DNA of 64,000 nucleotides from Rehmannia glutinosa (Eukaryota; Streptophyta; Magnoliopsida; Lamiales; Orobanchaceae). Position numbers and translations under genes: made by a program. This document shows positions 1 through 11,168 of this stretch, one piece after another. The notes beneath the pieces were generated by a model. The model saw nothing but the letters and a program-made list of their open reading frames with translations, was not told the origin of the DNA and did no database searches. Numbering within the stretch: position 1 is the stretch's first letter; every line of letters starts with the position of its first letter. The stretch covers positions 22,697,520 to 22,761,519 of the forward strand of contig CM071930.1 of NCBI GenBank assembly GCA_016081115.2. Direction: 5' to 3'.

Positions 1-749
1 CTTTTTCAATACAAGATCGCCGACCAAATCTTCTTTCTTTTACTTTCAATGTAATACCTTTCACTCCTTTGTTTATACACTGCATTTTTCATCTCGGACT
101 ACACCTTTTTTTTTTTCCTCGAGCGAGTCTAGTTCGGCTCGGAGCGCTGCCTCATTACAATCTTCTTCAAAATTTGCAATTAAAAAGTAGGGGCTCCAAT
201 CTCGACAGAATCACCGCCTCGGCTCCATAAGCTAAAGAAAAGGTGTTTCTCCAGTGGGCTTTCGGTGTGTCGTTACAGTATGACCATAGTACGCCAGGTA
301 GTTCCTCCGACCAATTGCCTTTAGATTCCTCCAATCTCGCCTTCAGGGTATACTTGAGTATTTTATTAACGGCCTCAACTTGTCCGTTCGATTTGGGGGT
401 GGTATGGAGTTGAGAAATAGTTTTTATGTGAAACCTTCACAAAAATTTCGGAATCTTCGGTTGTCGAACTGTTTCCCATTATGCAGTAACAATCGAATGT
501 GGTATCCCAAATCTCTGAGATGATGGATTTCCATACAAAGCTCACAACCTTTTCTTCATCTATTTTTGCGGAGGCTCGCGCTTTCGCCCATTTTGTGAAA
601 TAATCCACCGTCACAATGGCATACTTGACGCTTTTTGCCAATGGGTAATGGTCCGATGAGTCCATTCCCCATTTGGCAAACGGCCATGGGCTAAATACGG
701 AAGTAAGTGTTCGGGATGATATCGACGACTGTGGTGCAAACCTCGGCAT
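1..749 (-). pseudogene. Tat-type integrase fragment
   Basis: Translation of 375-749 gives the start of an rve integrase core, with WGMDSSDHYPLAK followed by AIVTVDYFTKWAKA and FVWKSII, the usual context of the first catalytic Asp. The segment with the second Asp is degraded by a frameshift and a stop, and YHPQIERTS is the decayed YHPQxNGQxE motif. Positions 1-374 continue into the C-terminal part in other frames. It would insert element cDNA into the host chromosome if intact. It is not functional here. Confidence 0.8.
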
Positions 750-897
750 CTCTCACATCTTTTGACGCAGGTCGGTTCGTCCTTTCTCGGGGATGGCCAG
801 AGTATCCTTGCCGTATTAATTTATAGGCCAACGTTTGGCCCCCAGCGTGGTTGCCGCATATTCCCTCATGAACCTCTCTCGAAGTGCATAATCAGCA

Positions 898-1871
898 TCA
901 CATGCTCGGAAAGGGCGTAGGAGTGGGATGGAGTATCCTCGTTTGTATAGGATGCCGTCTACTAGTGTAAACCGAGCCGCTTGAGTTCGTAGTGTTACGG
1001 CCTCGGCTTTGTTTTTCGGGTTGAACTCCTTTCTCTAAGTATTGGATGATTGGGGTCATCCAAGTCATCGGCGGTTTCGGTTGTATATATCTTTTTTTTG
1101 CACCGAGTGACCAGGGGATGGTATAACTGTGACATCCGTGATGGCGTCCCGTCCCCGGGACTAGGCCGAGCCGAGCTAGGGCATCCGCTTGCATGTTCTC
1201 GGCTCGGGGCACATGTAAGACTTTTGTCTTAAAGTGTGATAACCTTTTCTTGACCAAATTCAAATATTGTGCAATTTTTGCTCTTTTTGCTTCGTATCTT
1301 TGCCGTTGATTTGATGAACGCACTAACCGAGAGTCATCGTGCACCAATAGTTGTTTTAGGCCCATAGAGGTCGCCATATCTAAGCTCGCTTATGAGTGCC
1401 TCATATTCGCCGTTGTTCGTTGCGGGAACGAAATCGTGCGGCCCGAAGCGAAAGCATTTTCATTTGGATCGATTATCACGATTCCGCCCCCCTCGCTTTC
1501 GGCCTGCGAAAGAGCCGCAACGAATAATTTCCATTCTTGGTCTTCCTTGACTTCTAATTGTATGGAAGACGTGAATTAAACCACAAAATCGGCTAAAGCA
1601 CATCCTTTTATTGCGATGACGTGGCTCGTATATAATGTCAAACTCGCTAAGTTCGGCCCACTTAATCATCCGACCAGGCCATATCGGGTCGGTGTAACAC
1701 TTGTTTCAACGGATAGTTCGTCAATACTATAATCTTGTGTTCTAAGAAATATGGACGGAGTTTCCGTGCGCGGTAATTAATGAATAAGCCAGACTTTTCC
1801 ATTGGTGGGTACCGGAGCTCGGCATCATGTAACGCTGACCGTGTAATACACCGGATGTTGAATAGAGCCAT
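898..1871 (-). pseudogene. RNase H region of the Tat-lineage element
   Basis: The 898-1377 frame contains KRLSHFKTKVLHVPRAENMQ followed by ADALARLG, the end of the plant Ty3 RNase H domain. The pieces at 1460-1669 (MIKWAELSEFDIIYEPRH) and 1662-1871 (YFLEHKIIVLTNYPLKQVL) are the end of the RT-linked RNase H and its connection. The two-block arrangement (RT-linked RNase H plus a second, archaeal-type RNase H) is typical of the Tat lineage. Stops and frame changes between the blocks show decay. Confidence 0.75.
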
Positions 1872-1983
1872 CTAGCCGATTAACACCGAAATGATGGCAT
1901 ATTCGGATCTGTAAGTACAAATACAAGTCCTCCTCGGGTCGGTTTTGTAATATAGGGATTGATGATAGATGTTGTTTGAGGAT

Positions 1984-2916
1984 TCAAAGGCGACTGTGCT
2001 TGCTCGGTCCACTCGAAATTTTGCTTTTCTTTATAACTTCAAAGAAAGGTTTGCACTTGTCTGTGGACCGAGAAACGAATCGGTTAAGGGCGGCCAGTCG
2101 GCCTGTTAGGCTTTGTACCTTTTTCACAGAGTTTGGGGATTCTAGGTCGGTGATGGCTTTTATTTTGTCTGGATTAGCTTCGATTCCCCTTTGGCTGACC
2201 ATATACCCCAAGAATTTACCCGAGCCGACCCCAAATGTGCACTTTCTCGGGTTTAACATCATCTTATACTCTCTCAAAATAGCAAACATTTTATTAAGAT
2301 CGTTTAGATGATCGGACATGTACAGTGATTTTACTAGCATGTCATCTACATAGACTTCCATAGTGTGACCTATCATTTTCTCAAACATCTTATTTACTAA
2401 CCTTTGATAGGTCGCCCCAGCATTCTTCAATCCGAAAGGCATCATCTTTAATAAAGATGAATTCCCAGAAGCGAGAGAAAAATGAGGTACTTTCTTCATC
2501 TTCCGGTGCATCCGTATTTGGTTGTAACCCGTATGCATCCATGAAGCTCATCACGGCTCGTGTCCTGCCGTGGCATCTACCATGTAATCGATATTCGCAA
2601 TGGATAACTATCTTTGGGGCATGCTTTGTTGAGGTCGATAAAATCCACGCATAGGCGCCACGCCATTGCTTTTCTTTACCAAAACAGATTGGCGACCCAT
2701 CGAGGATAGAGGGCTTCCGGATGAATTGATGCTAGAGCTTGTTAACCTCGCCTCAAGTCTTTGCCCGTCTATCGGGCGAGTTTGCGCCTTTTCGGATGAT
2801 CGGCGGAAGGTTATATCAATATTGAGGCGGTGGCACGCATACTTGGGGTCAATTCCGGGCATGTCTGCATGAGTCCATGCGAAGACGTCGAGATTATTTC
2901 CCAAAAACTCGACCAA
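1984..2916 (-). pseudogene. reverse transcriptase of the Tat-lineage element
   Basis: The best preserved part of this element. 1984-2538 encodes GYNQIRMH, then MPFGLKNAGATYQRLVNKMF, then MEVYVDDMLVKS with both catalytic Asp residues of YVDD, and ends with GIEANPDKIKAI and SLTGRLAALNRF. Upstream, 2608-2916 gives the N-terminal entry DVFAWTHADMPGIDP and a damaged fingers region containing VLVKKSNG. A frame change separates the two pieces. It would copy element RNA to cDNA. Confidence 0.85.
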
Positions 2917-2941
2917 CTCGCCTCGATATGGTTCTGGAAGA

Positions 2942-3765
2942 TCATGACCAATACGTAGTTGGCGCCCCTGCAGCTACCGACATTGATTGTATCGACTGTT
3001 CTCTTCGGTTCCGCGTTTTCTTTTCTTGCTTTGCCTCTCCTTGATTTGCGGGGTAATTCGTCTTGACGCGGCTCGTTTTTCGATTGCGGCTCGCTTCTTC
3101 CATCATTGGCTCCTTCCGGGCGGCGTCTGGGTTATCCTCCGAACGACCACCGTTTTTACGCTCGGACTCCTCCCCTGGGCAAGGGATTATCTTGTGTGGT
3201 TCCACCGGTTTGTCCTTGTTCCACCACATTAATCTCCACCGGTCGGAGTTTAAGAGCACTCTCGTGACTCCTTTGATTCCCTTTATGTATAGCTTAGCCA
3301 TCGAGGCGTCGGGAATTTTATACAAAAATGATATATTGAAACGGCCGCTTTGATATGATAAAGCAATGGCCTCCCAATGATGGCATTGTACTCGAATCGG
3401 CATTGATAATTTTGAATGTTGTCATGACAAAACCGTTTATGCAAACCTTGTCCCATTTGGATGGGTAAATCAACTTCTCCGAAGCGGGACTATCCTTCCT
3501 CCTCCAAACCCGAGAATCTTTATCGTTACATGGACGGATATAACTATCATCCACGTTTAATCTTGAAATGCTCGGACATAAATGACGAATAATAGCTTCC
3601 GTCAATTAAAATTCGTGAGCGGAACCTAATACCCCAGAATCGGTGCCGTGATGACCAGGTCGGTCGAATGAGGATGGACCACCTGGTGGCATCCGCATCC
3701 GAGAACACAAAGTGGCGGTGGGTTGGCCTTCCTTGATTTCGCCACCCGAACTTGTCTTTCGGCAT
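2942..3765 (-). pseudogene. decayed protease/linker region of the Tat-lineage element
   Basis: Lying between gag and RT, this stretch should encode the aspartic protease and spacer of pol. Only disordered frames remain (2942-3403, 3318-3605, 3547-3765), containing fragments such as LYIKGIKG and TEAIIRHLCPSISRLNVDDS. I cannot find an intact DSG/DGG active-site triplet in one frame. The assignment rests on position more than on sequence. Confidence 0.45.
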
Positions 3766-3910
3766 TAGTTACTGTCCCCTAACATCGGCTTTTCTTTTCT
3801 GTTGGAGCGTCTATCCTCCATTGAGTTGGTATTGATCCGACTAACACTTGGACATCATGAGGATTTCTCTCCCCCGGTTTTCACACGGCGGCGCGAGAGA
3901 GCCGGGTTGA

Positions 3911-5440
3911 TTACGCGCTCGGGTTGACACGCTTGAGCCGATCTTGGGTGGAGCGGTAGCTCATGAACGTATCTTTTAAGGCCGCCTGCCGAACGACCCG
4001 CATAATTTCCTTAATTAGATCTCGGCACTCGTCGATGTCGTGACCTATCGATTTGTGATAGGCGCAGAATCGACGCGAATCTAATTTTGATGGCTCGATC
4101 TTGAGGCCGAGCGGAGGCAACAAATTCAGACCACCGTACTTCACTCCATATGGCCGACGAGCGGGCGTGGGTCAAAGTACTCTTAAGCGCGGCGACTTGG
4201 CTCTCGCCTCTTGGCGAGCTCTAAATCCGGTGGTCGGATTTTCCGAGAATGGCCGAAACCCGACCCGCCCAACTCTTTGTTCTTTCCTTCCGTCCTTTCT
4301 TCGTTCCCTTGTCGGTGCTCTTTCAGGCGGTTACTTGCCGCCATGGCTTCTTCCGACAAATATGGCGTTCCCACGCGGATTAGAAATTCTTGAAACGCGA
4401 GGTCGCCCCGATTCGTGGATGGAGTAATTAAACCATGTTTGAGGAGCGATCCGGCCATGGTCGCGATCAAAATGGCGTCATCGACACCTGCCCATCTCTC
4501 GAACTTGTTTATTAAACCGAGAAATATAACTCTTCGGGGCTCGTCTTTCCTTGTTTGATGTTTACAAGGGAGTCTTTAGGCGCGCTCGGACTTTGGGCGT
4601 TAAGAAGTGTGTCGTAAAGCGGAGGCTAGATCTCCCCATGCTTGAATGGATCCTGCGGCAGGTCCTAAACCAACGATGGGCCCTTGTCCGCCCAAAGTCG
4701 GGGAAAGGCCTGCGAGAGGATGGCATCGCTTGACCGTATGCGTTCCATCCATGCTAAGTACTTGTGAACATGAGTGGTGGGTCGGTTTCCCGTTATAGAG
4801 GCCGACTGGGGATTTTCAACTTTGGCGGTAATCAGGATTGCCAGGATTCCAAGAGAAAATGGCGACGGAACATTGGGCGCTCCATACTTGGGGCGGTCTT
4901 GAGATCAGCGTCGCCATCCGGACCGCCTTCCAATTCGTTCGACGACGGCGTGGCGGTGTATTTCCAAATCCGTTCTGCCATAAGCCAGGGTCTTGGACCT
5001 GATCGACCCTGAGTTGTTCTCGCTCATCCGGAAACCTGAGTCGGGAACTTATCGATCGAGCTGGGCGAAAGGGATCAACTCGATCGTCCGGCGAACAACA
5101 CCGAGTGGGCATGACGATGTCGTGTTTGCTCGGAAATGACTCTATATACGACTTTGCTCCTCCTCATTTTCTCTTTGCCGCCTTCCTGTCATGACGGACA
5201 TGTTGTTCATTACCCGAATCAAGCTTGGGCCGTGGCGAGGAAATCCGGGATTTGAGGATTAACGTTGACATTTAGTTGTGGGTTGAGTGGGTTAGTGTTT
5301 GCAAGGAGTGGAGGAGGTGCTTGAGAGTTCGTGGTGGCGAGAGTTTGCGATATAAGTTGGTTCATTTGTTGTACAAAGGTCGGGTTGGCGATTAATTGAG
5401 CGAAAGGGAATAAAGTAGTACTCCTGCCTGTTTGGAGCAT
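3911..5440 (-). pseudogene. gag of the Tat-lineage element
   Basis: Minus-strand frames at 5219-5440, 4816-5112, 4183-4470 and 3911-4144 follow the order of a plant Ty3 Gag. The first is a Pro/Asn-rich N-terminus (NQLISQTLATTNSQAPPPLL). The next has the retrotrans_gag-like stretch (LLKHGLITPS, DLAFQEFLIRVGTPYLSEE). The last has the knuckle-like FCAYHKSIGHDIDECRDLIK. The frame changes at least three times, so no full Gag can be made. Confidence 0.7.
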
Positions 5441-5615
5441 ATTGTGGCCATTAAATCGTTTGGCCAGGTTGGTTGTTCAAATGTTGCTCTTGATTAAACG
5501 GGCATTTCTCGATTGTTGACTCATTTTCTTCCCTTATCAAAAGGTTCATATCAAATTTTCCTTGTTTTTGTTTCACTTACTTTTTGACCGAATTGATGGG
5601 CCCGACCAATACGGG

Positions 5616-5632
5616 CCCTCCTTCTAGCGCCA
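5616..5632 (-). promoter_or_regulatory. primer-binding site of the Tat-lineage element
   Basis: On the minus strand the LTR ends in CCAACA and is followed by AAT and then TGGCGCTAGAAGGAGGG. TGGCGC at this spacing is the usual start of Tat/Athila-group primer-binding sites. It fixes the element orientation and the inner LTR edge. The priming tRNA was not determined. Confidence 0.75.
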
Positions 5633-5635
5633 ATT

Positions 5636-6283
5636 TGTTGGCGTGCGTTTTGGTCAACAAGTAAAAATACGTAAAAGGTTTAACACGTGGAAATGAAAAC
5701 GTCGTAACGTCTCTTTATTTCGGCTAATTATGCCTTTCTTTTTGTTTTGCTTTGAGCCAAAATATTGGGGTCGGTCTTTTTATCATTTGTTACTTTCTAC
5801 CTCCTTTTTTCTTTTCTTGTCACTCCTCTCTTTATACCCCTTTTGAGTAAGTGGGTTTACAATAGTCATCTTTGCACTAACTATTCATTAATTAATAAAA
5901 TAGCTAAAAGGATCGACACATGTCCCTCTATAATTGTGCATGTCACAAATTTGCCACTTGTCGACTTCTCTTCATAATTCTCGACATGTGGCGGTTTAAA
6001 TCCGATAAAGTACTAAGCATGGGCGTGTGATTATTTTTACGAGGTTGTCGCGCGTGTGCTTCGTATTGAAATCTGGGCTCGGGTGCTCGGGGCTCGGCGG
6101 CCGTGTTGTGTTTGGGCTCGGTAGCAGTTGGGCTCGGTAGCCGTTGGGCTCGGTAGCCGGCGAGCCTAATTCGTGACGTGTCGTCGTACGTTATCGTTGA
6201 CGTCACTCGCAGGTCGCCTACTCGGAAATGTGTTTTACTGATGACATGGATTAATTTCTTCCGGCTCGGCTCGGGTGTCATCA
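5636..6283 (-). repeat. 5' LTR of the Tat-lineage element
   Basis: On the plus strand it begins TGTTGGCG at 5636 and ends GTCATCA at 6283, giving TG...CA ends (648 bp). It lies directly outside the PBS and its outer edge falls inside a host exon. A minus-strand TATA box (TATAAA) is at about 5832-5837. A short motif (GGCTACCGAGCCCAAC, with one variant) is repeated three times near 6115-6160. The outer edge could be three bases further in because TCATCA is ambiguous. Confidence 0.8.
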
Positions 6284-9200
6284 ATCAGAAAAGAATCGGT
6301 TTTAAAATTGAAAAGTGATACTCCGAAGGCGTCATTTGATCCAACCCATGTCACCCAAATCTCTTGGAGTCCGAGGTTCTATTTTTGCTTTAACTTTTTC
6401 GTTTTCAACATATATCGATACATGCATATGTTATTTATTTAAAATTCTGTATATAGTCCGTTTAATCATTTTGTGCGAATAACGATGATATGGCTTTATG
6501 GTGGTGATTGGATTTTACAGGGCTTTTTTGTACACAGGATTTTTGACTGATAAGGAGTGTCATCATCTCATTTCTCTGGTTAGCCTATTCTTCTTTTTTT
6601 TTTTTTTTTTGTTGGTATAATTCAAGTTTAATGAAAGATTAATGCATGAGAGAAATTTCGTTGTGATACAAAAAGGTAGTTTATTGGATTAGGATTTTAT
6701 TTTCTCTGTTTTTCTGGAGCTTTTTAGTTCTTTATTTTCTGTTTTTTGAGGGAAAAAACTCTAAAAGATGAGCTCTTTGTTAATGTGCTATGCGTTTGAT
6801 TGAATTTGTGTGTGTAGGCTAAAGATAGGCTGGTGAAATCTATGGTAGTCGACCATGAAACCGGCAAGAGTATAGAGAGTGAAGACCGCACGAGTTCTGG
6901 CATGTTTCTTGCAAAGGCTCAGGTTAGTGAAATCTCATATACTTGTCACCTAATTCAAACAATGTCATTATTATGCTTAACTATTTGGATCGTAGCATCA
7001 GTTCCATGTGATTGCCATATAGTTGGACACATGATCTACGGATAAGCAAGGATGCTTGCTCTATGAAATGTCGTTCCGTGTTTTGGTGAATTCAGTTTTT
7101 AAGATTATGTAAATATCAAGTTTTGGGGAAAATGATCTGTTATTTTGTAGTTGTTCTGCATTTATGTACGTAGACAATTGAGGCTTTAGAGGCTAGTTAC
7201 ATGATATTTTTGTCTTATTGATGTTAGAACAAAAGTCAAAGGGACTTTTGGATCCTATTTCCCTGATCATATAAGTTCAATCTGTTATTGAAAACGTGCA
7301 CCAGCATTTCCTTAAAGTTGACAGGGAACTTCTGAATGCAACCATGTGTACGTTGATTCATATTATGTGTCGAAAACAATGGATTATAGCGAATGGATCC
7401 TGGTTCTACCTTATGCATATGTCAACTTTATAGTTTTTGTTAGCTAGAATGTGCTTCTATATATAATGCAACAGCCAACTACATTTGATCCTTGATTTTG
7501 CTTATGAAAATGTTTGCAAAACTTATACTTTTAGAAGAAGTGATTTATTGAAGCAGAAGTAAAAGCAGCTGAGAATTAAAAGTTGGTAGTATTTGCGAAT
7601 AGAATCAGAAGTTGAGTGTTTGGTGAAAAAGTTGTAAAAGTGCTTATTTGTTTGTAAAAGTCAAAAAAAGAAGCAGCTCAATGTTTATAGATTCTGATTA
7701 AATGAAGTACAATCAGAAGTAGAAGTTGGCATTTGCAAATACTAAAAAGTGGATTTTTTCAGCCAAAAATTGAGAAACACTTCTTTTCAGTGATTGCAAA
7801 CACTCACTATGTCAAATATAAGTGTGACCGCTTGTCAACAGCAGTAGAAGCTATCAGCTTTTTTTGCAGTGTCCCTTTATTACATCTTTAAGGCTATTTC
7901 TGCTTGACCATGAATCTTGCATTTTCCATTGGCAATTAGTCGGAAGCCTGCAATCTAGTGATCATGTCTCGAATTATACCCCTTCTAAAAGCAGTTTATG
8001 AGATATATTTTTTTCTTTTATGCAGTATAAATCAGACATATCCCAAAAGCACCTTGTTCGGTGTGCAAACACACTGTTTTTTCCCACATTGATCGGCTCA
8101 TTTAGTATTTTGATCGTAATTTTTCAAAGTTAGAATTTGTTAGCATCTACTTATTATACTCTCTTTTTATTGAAGGATGAAATAGTTTCTGGCATTGAGG
8201 CTAAGATTGCTGCATGGACTTTTCTTCCTCGAGGTAATGTGAACTACTTCTTAAATGTTTTGTTGCATAGCATTTTATCAATCAAGACATCTTATTAATT
8301 TAATAATCTGTTGTGTAGAGAATGGGGAGGCTATGCAGATTTTGCGCTATGAGCTTGGCCAAAAGTATGATCCGCATTTTGATTTTTTTGACGACAAGGC
8401 CAATCTAGAATTTGGTGGTAATCGAGTGGCTACTGTTCTTATGTATTTGTCAGATGTCGAGAAGGGTGGAGAGACAGTTTTTCCTGTGTCTGAGGTTGGT
8501 AATTTTTCGCGAATTTGCTTGTTCCTCGTCCTTTCTTCCTCTGGGCAATCAATATAAATCGTTTCGTTCTTTGATCATTCTACTAAACACACACAGGCAA
8601 AAGATAGACAGCGTAAGGGTGACGACTGGTCTGATTGTGCTAAAATGGGATATGCAGGTAATTGTGTTTTTTTTACAACTATCTATGTTGCACATTTAAT
8701 TCATCCTGCTTATGTTGATTTCTTTTGTGGATTTTCTTCTTGTTTTTGTAGGACATGTTTTTTTCTTTGTTATATCTTTACTCTCATAATGGTTATTTAA
8801 TGGCACTTCAATTCGAGAGAGATGTAATACAGAGTTCATTCGTGCAAGAAACCTACCATATCTCCTCATATTTAGGGAAATTTACAAAAACGGCCCTGAG
8901 GTTTAGCCTAATTACAAAGAACTTTAGCTATCTTTCAAACCTACAAATATTCTCTCAAGGCATTAAAACACCTCTTGAGATTTGTATTTGCTTAGCAAAT
9001 ACCCCATCTTAAGTGTGCAGATTGTAAAATTGAAGCAAATGTCAAAGAAGTATTTGTATTTTGAAAAATAACTGGGTTTTTTCTGCAATTAGATTAAATC
9101 TCAAGGGTATTTTTTGTGAGTAACCCTCATATTTTATGTTGATTTTCTTAATCCTTTGGTATTTGTTTTTCCGACAGTGAAACCTAGACAAGGTGACGCG

Positions 9201-9485
9201 TTGTTGTTTTTCAGTCTTCATCCTAACGCAACGACTGATGATTCGAGTTTGCACGGGAGTTGTCCTGTCATTGAAGGTGAGAAATGGTCTGCGACAAAAT
9301 GGATTCACGTAAGGTCTTTTGATATGCCATTGACACAATGGACAGTTAGTGGTTGTGTCGATGAGAATCCAAACTGCGAGGCTTGGGCTGTCCGAGGGGA
9401 ATGTGAAAAAAATCCTCTGTACATGGTGGGTTCTAAGGGGGTTATAGGTAATTGTAGGAAGAGTTGTAAGGTGTGCTCATCATAG
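6284..9485 (+). CDS. prolyl 4-hydroxylase, 5' end cut off by retrotransposon insertion
   Basis: A plant collagen-type prolyl 4-hydroxylase, a 2-oxoglutarate/Fe(II) enzyme of the ER/Golgi that hydroxylates proline in cell-wall proteins. Seven exons join in frame with GT-AG introns: 6284-6375 (partial), 6521-6578, 6818-6922, 8176-8233, 8319-8494, 8597-8657, 9178-9485 (stop TAG). Exon 5 has HFDFFDD with the His and Asp iron ligands. Exon 7 has LHGSCPV (distal His) and, ten residues on, GEKW (2-oxoglutarate Lys), then a C-terminal six-Cys ShKT domain (CVDENPNCEAW...CRKSCKVC). About 286 codons remain. The start codon and N-terminal membrane anchor, usually about 25-35 residues, are missing because the reading frame runs straight into the LTR at 6283. 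The rest should lie left of the window beyond the retroelement. The remaining exons look intact, so the break may be recent or the gene may be a relic. Confidence 0.93.
7613..7806. mobile_element. possible small MITE in hydroxylase intron 3
   Basis: The 1.25-kb third intron (6923-8175) holds a stretch bounded by TGAGTGTTTGG and GCAAACACTCA, imperfect inverted ends about 194 bp apart. No convincing target duplication is visible. The rest of the intron has nothing I recognise. Confidence 0.35.
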
Positions 9486-10660
9486 GAACATTTCTCAATA
9501 GTTGTAATTAATACCAAGAGTTAACTCAATAAGGTTTAGCTCTTCAAGATTTCATTTGGATTAAGGTTTCGAACCTAAGAATTTCAAATTGATGATAATA
9601 AATTCATTGAGCTCGTTTGGGTATTCTTACAATGTAACAGATTCAAAATTTTAAACTGTCTTTTGAGTTATTGTGGAGGATCATAAATCCATTTTATATC
9701 AAGTTATTTTGAAATTACTCCTTCAAATTCAAATAAATTCATCCAAATCCAAATGCAACCTGGATGAATGTGTAGATATTGTCGTTTTTCAACCTTACAC
9801 TAAAGCAAAACTTACAAGTGGAAAAATTGTAACAACATTTGTGTCTTTTTAAGCGGGAGAGGTTTAAAGGCTTTGTGGGTTAATTGTGTCCAGATGTTTT
9901 GGCTGTTGTCTAGTGTCCGATTCGACAATTAACACTCAATAGCAATATGTAAGTTAAACTTGAAAATTCAAATGGGCATGTTAATTTAACAGATTAATAC
10001 TCAATAAGACCCCTCGATGAATAAAGTTTTTGCACACACCATCAACAATACCTCGTAGAGCCCTCAATTTTGTCTCGTTTCTTAATCAACGGATTCTAAA
10101 TTTCCCAATGATGTATGCATTCAATTTTAGATTACACATTTATAAATGAAGGGATTTTGCTGGTCAACTCATTTGAAATTTTAAGACAGATAGGGATCAC
10201 ACAAACACACACTCACCAAAACACAACACAACTCAGAAATCTTATAGAACCTCAAAGATAACCCTATATTCACGGAACTACAAGCCCCAACCCCAAGAAA
10301 AAACCCAAGTGTAGGAGTTGAAAATTTTAATTTAAGCATCAATAAGAATAAGATGAGCTTAAAAGGCTTACAGTCAAATCTTCAATGTGGTAATATCAAT
10401 ATAATGCGCGAAATCAGCAAATATTCAAACATGCCCAGAAAATATGAAAAGGCTAATCAAAGAGAAAGTAAAGGAAAAAACAAATGAGAACAGAAGAAAA
10501 CCCATGCACGTACCACAAGTTTCTGAAGCAACGCCAATAAATACATCCATGGGAATCAACTTTATGCATGAGATGTAAGTTCATTTCGACTTCAACAAAA
10601 CCAAAATCACCAGCAAAATTATATACCTTGGCTTATACACAAAACAAAATCATTACGCAG
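9486..10660. other. intergenic, nothing recognised
   Basis: AT-rich DNA between the hydroxylase stop and the chromovirus. It should include the hydroxylase 3' UTR. I see no gene, no repeat shared with the rest of the window and no obvious transposon end. Confidence 0.6.
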
Positions 10661-10665
10661 TGGAT

Positions 10666-11139
10666 TGTCATGTGCATCAAAGGGGTTAACAGCTGAGTTG
10701 GGAGGAATCGAGAACGATAGTGTGGTGTTAGGGTTCGGACAAGAAAAGGGTAAAGAGGAGGTTTCGATTGGGCCTGTTGATTCGATTGGGCCTGCTGATT
10801 TCTGATGGTTGACCAAAGAGGATGGGCTTAGTATCTTATTTTCATTATACTATAATTTGCTATGGGCTTGGCCCAAATTAGTTATTATCTAATTAGGTTT
10901 TATTATTCCAGAATTGTGTAATTGTGGTCCCCTATGGAACAGTATGTAAACGTTGGTGAAGAAGGGAATATTCAGAATTCAGTTACACATTAATTATCTC
11001 TCTATTCATCTTCTTCCTTATTCCTTTCCTTTCTATTTCTATCTATTTCTGCCATTGATACACAGTTTGTTATAGTTCAAAAAATATAAAATTAAGTTTA
11101 CTATTACATACAAATATTCATATACAACTGTTCATTACA
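10666..11139 (+). repeat. 5' LTR of the chromovirus-like element
   Basis: Begins TGTCATGTGC and ends GTTCATTACA, 474 bp, the same length as the 3' copy. It should hold the promoter and the RNA start. TATA-like AT-rich DNA lies near 10845-10860, but I cannot place the start. Confidence 0.95.
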
Positions 11140-11140
11140 A

Positions 11141-11153
11141 TTGGTAATCAGAG
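11141..11153 (+). promoter_or_regulatory. primer-binding site (initiator tRNA-Met type, variant)
   Basis: Immediately after the LTR comes TTGGTAATCAGAGC. This is the common plant TGGTATCAGAGC site, complementary to the 3' end of initiator tRNA-Met, with one extra A. Whether the extra base lowers priming cannot be told from the sequence. Confidence 0.8.
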
Positions 11154-11168
11154 CAACGTTCCTCGGCC

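Larger units (their letters stand above)
1..5635 (-). mobile_element. Ty3/gypsy Tat-lineage retrotransposon, internal region (partial, decayed)
   Basis: Read on the minus strand, this stretch gives in order a primer-binding site, gag, protease/linker, reverse transcriptase, RNase H and integrase, the Ty3 order. The RT has Tat-type wording (MPFGLKNAGATYQRLVNKMF, then YVDDMLVKS) and gag has a CxxHxxxGHxxxxC-like knuckle. Every domain is split into short ORFs by stops and frameshifts, so the copy is dead. The 3' end and 3' LTR lie left of the window. The lineage comes from remembered motifs, not from a tree. Confidence 0.9.

Noticed and set aside
5943..6284. 113-codon minus-strand ORF
   Set aside because: It lies inside the 5' LTR of the left Tat element; no domain, and the motif repeats account for its composition.
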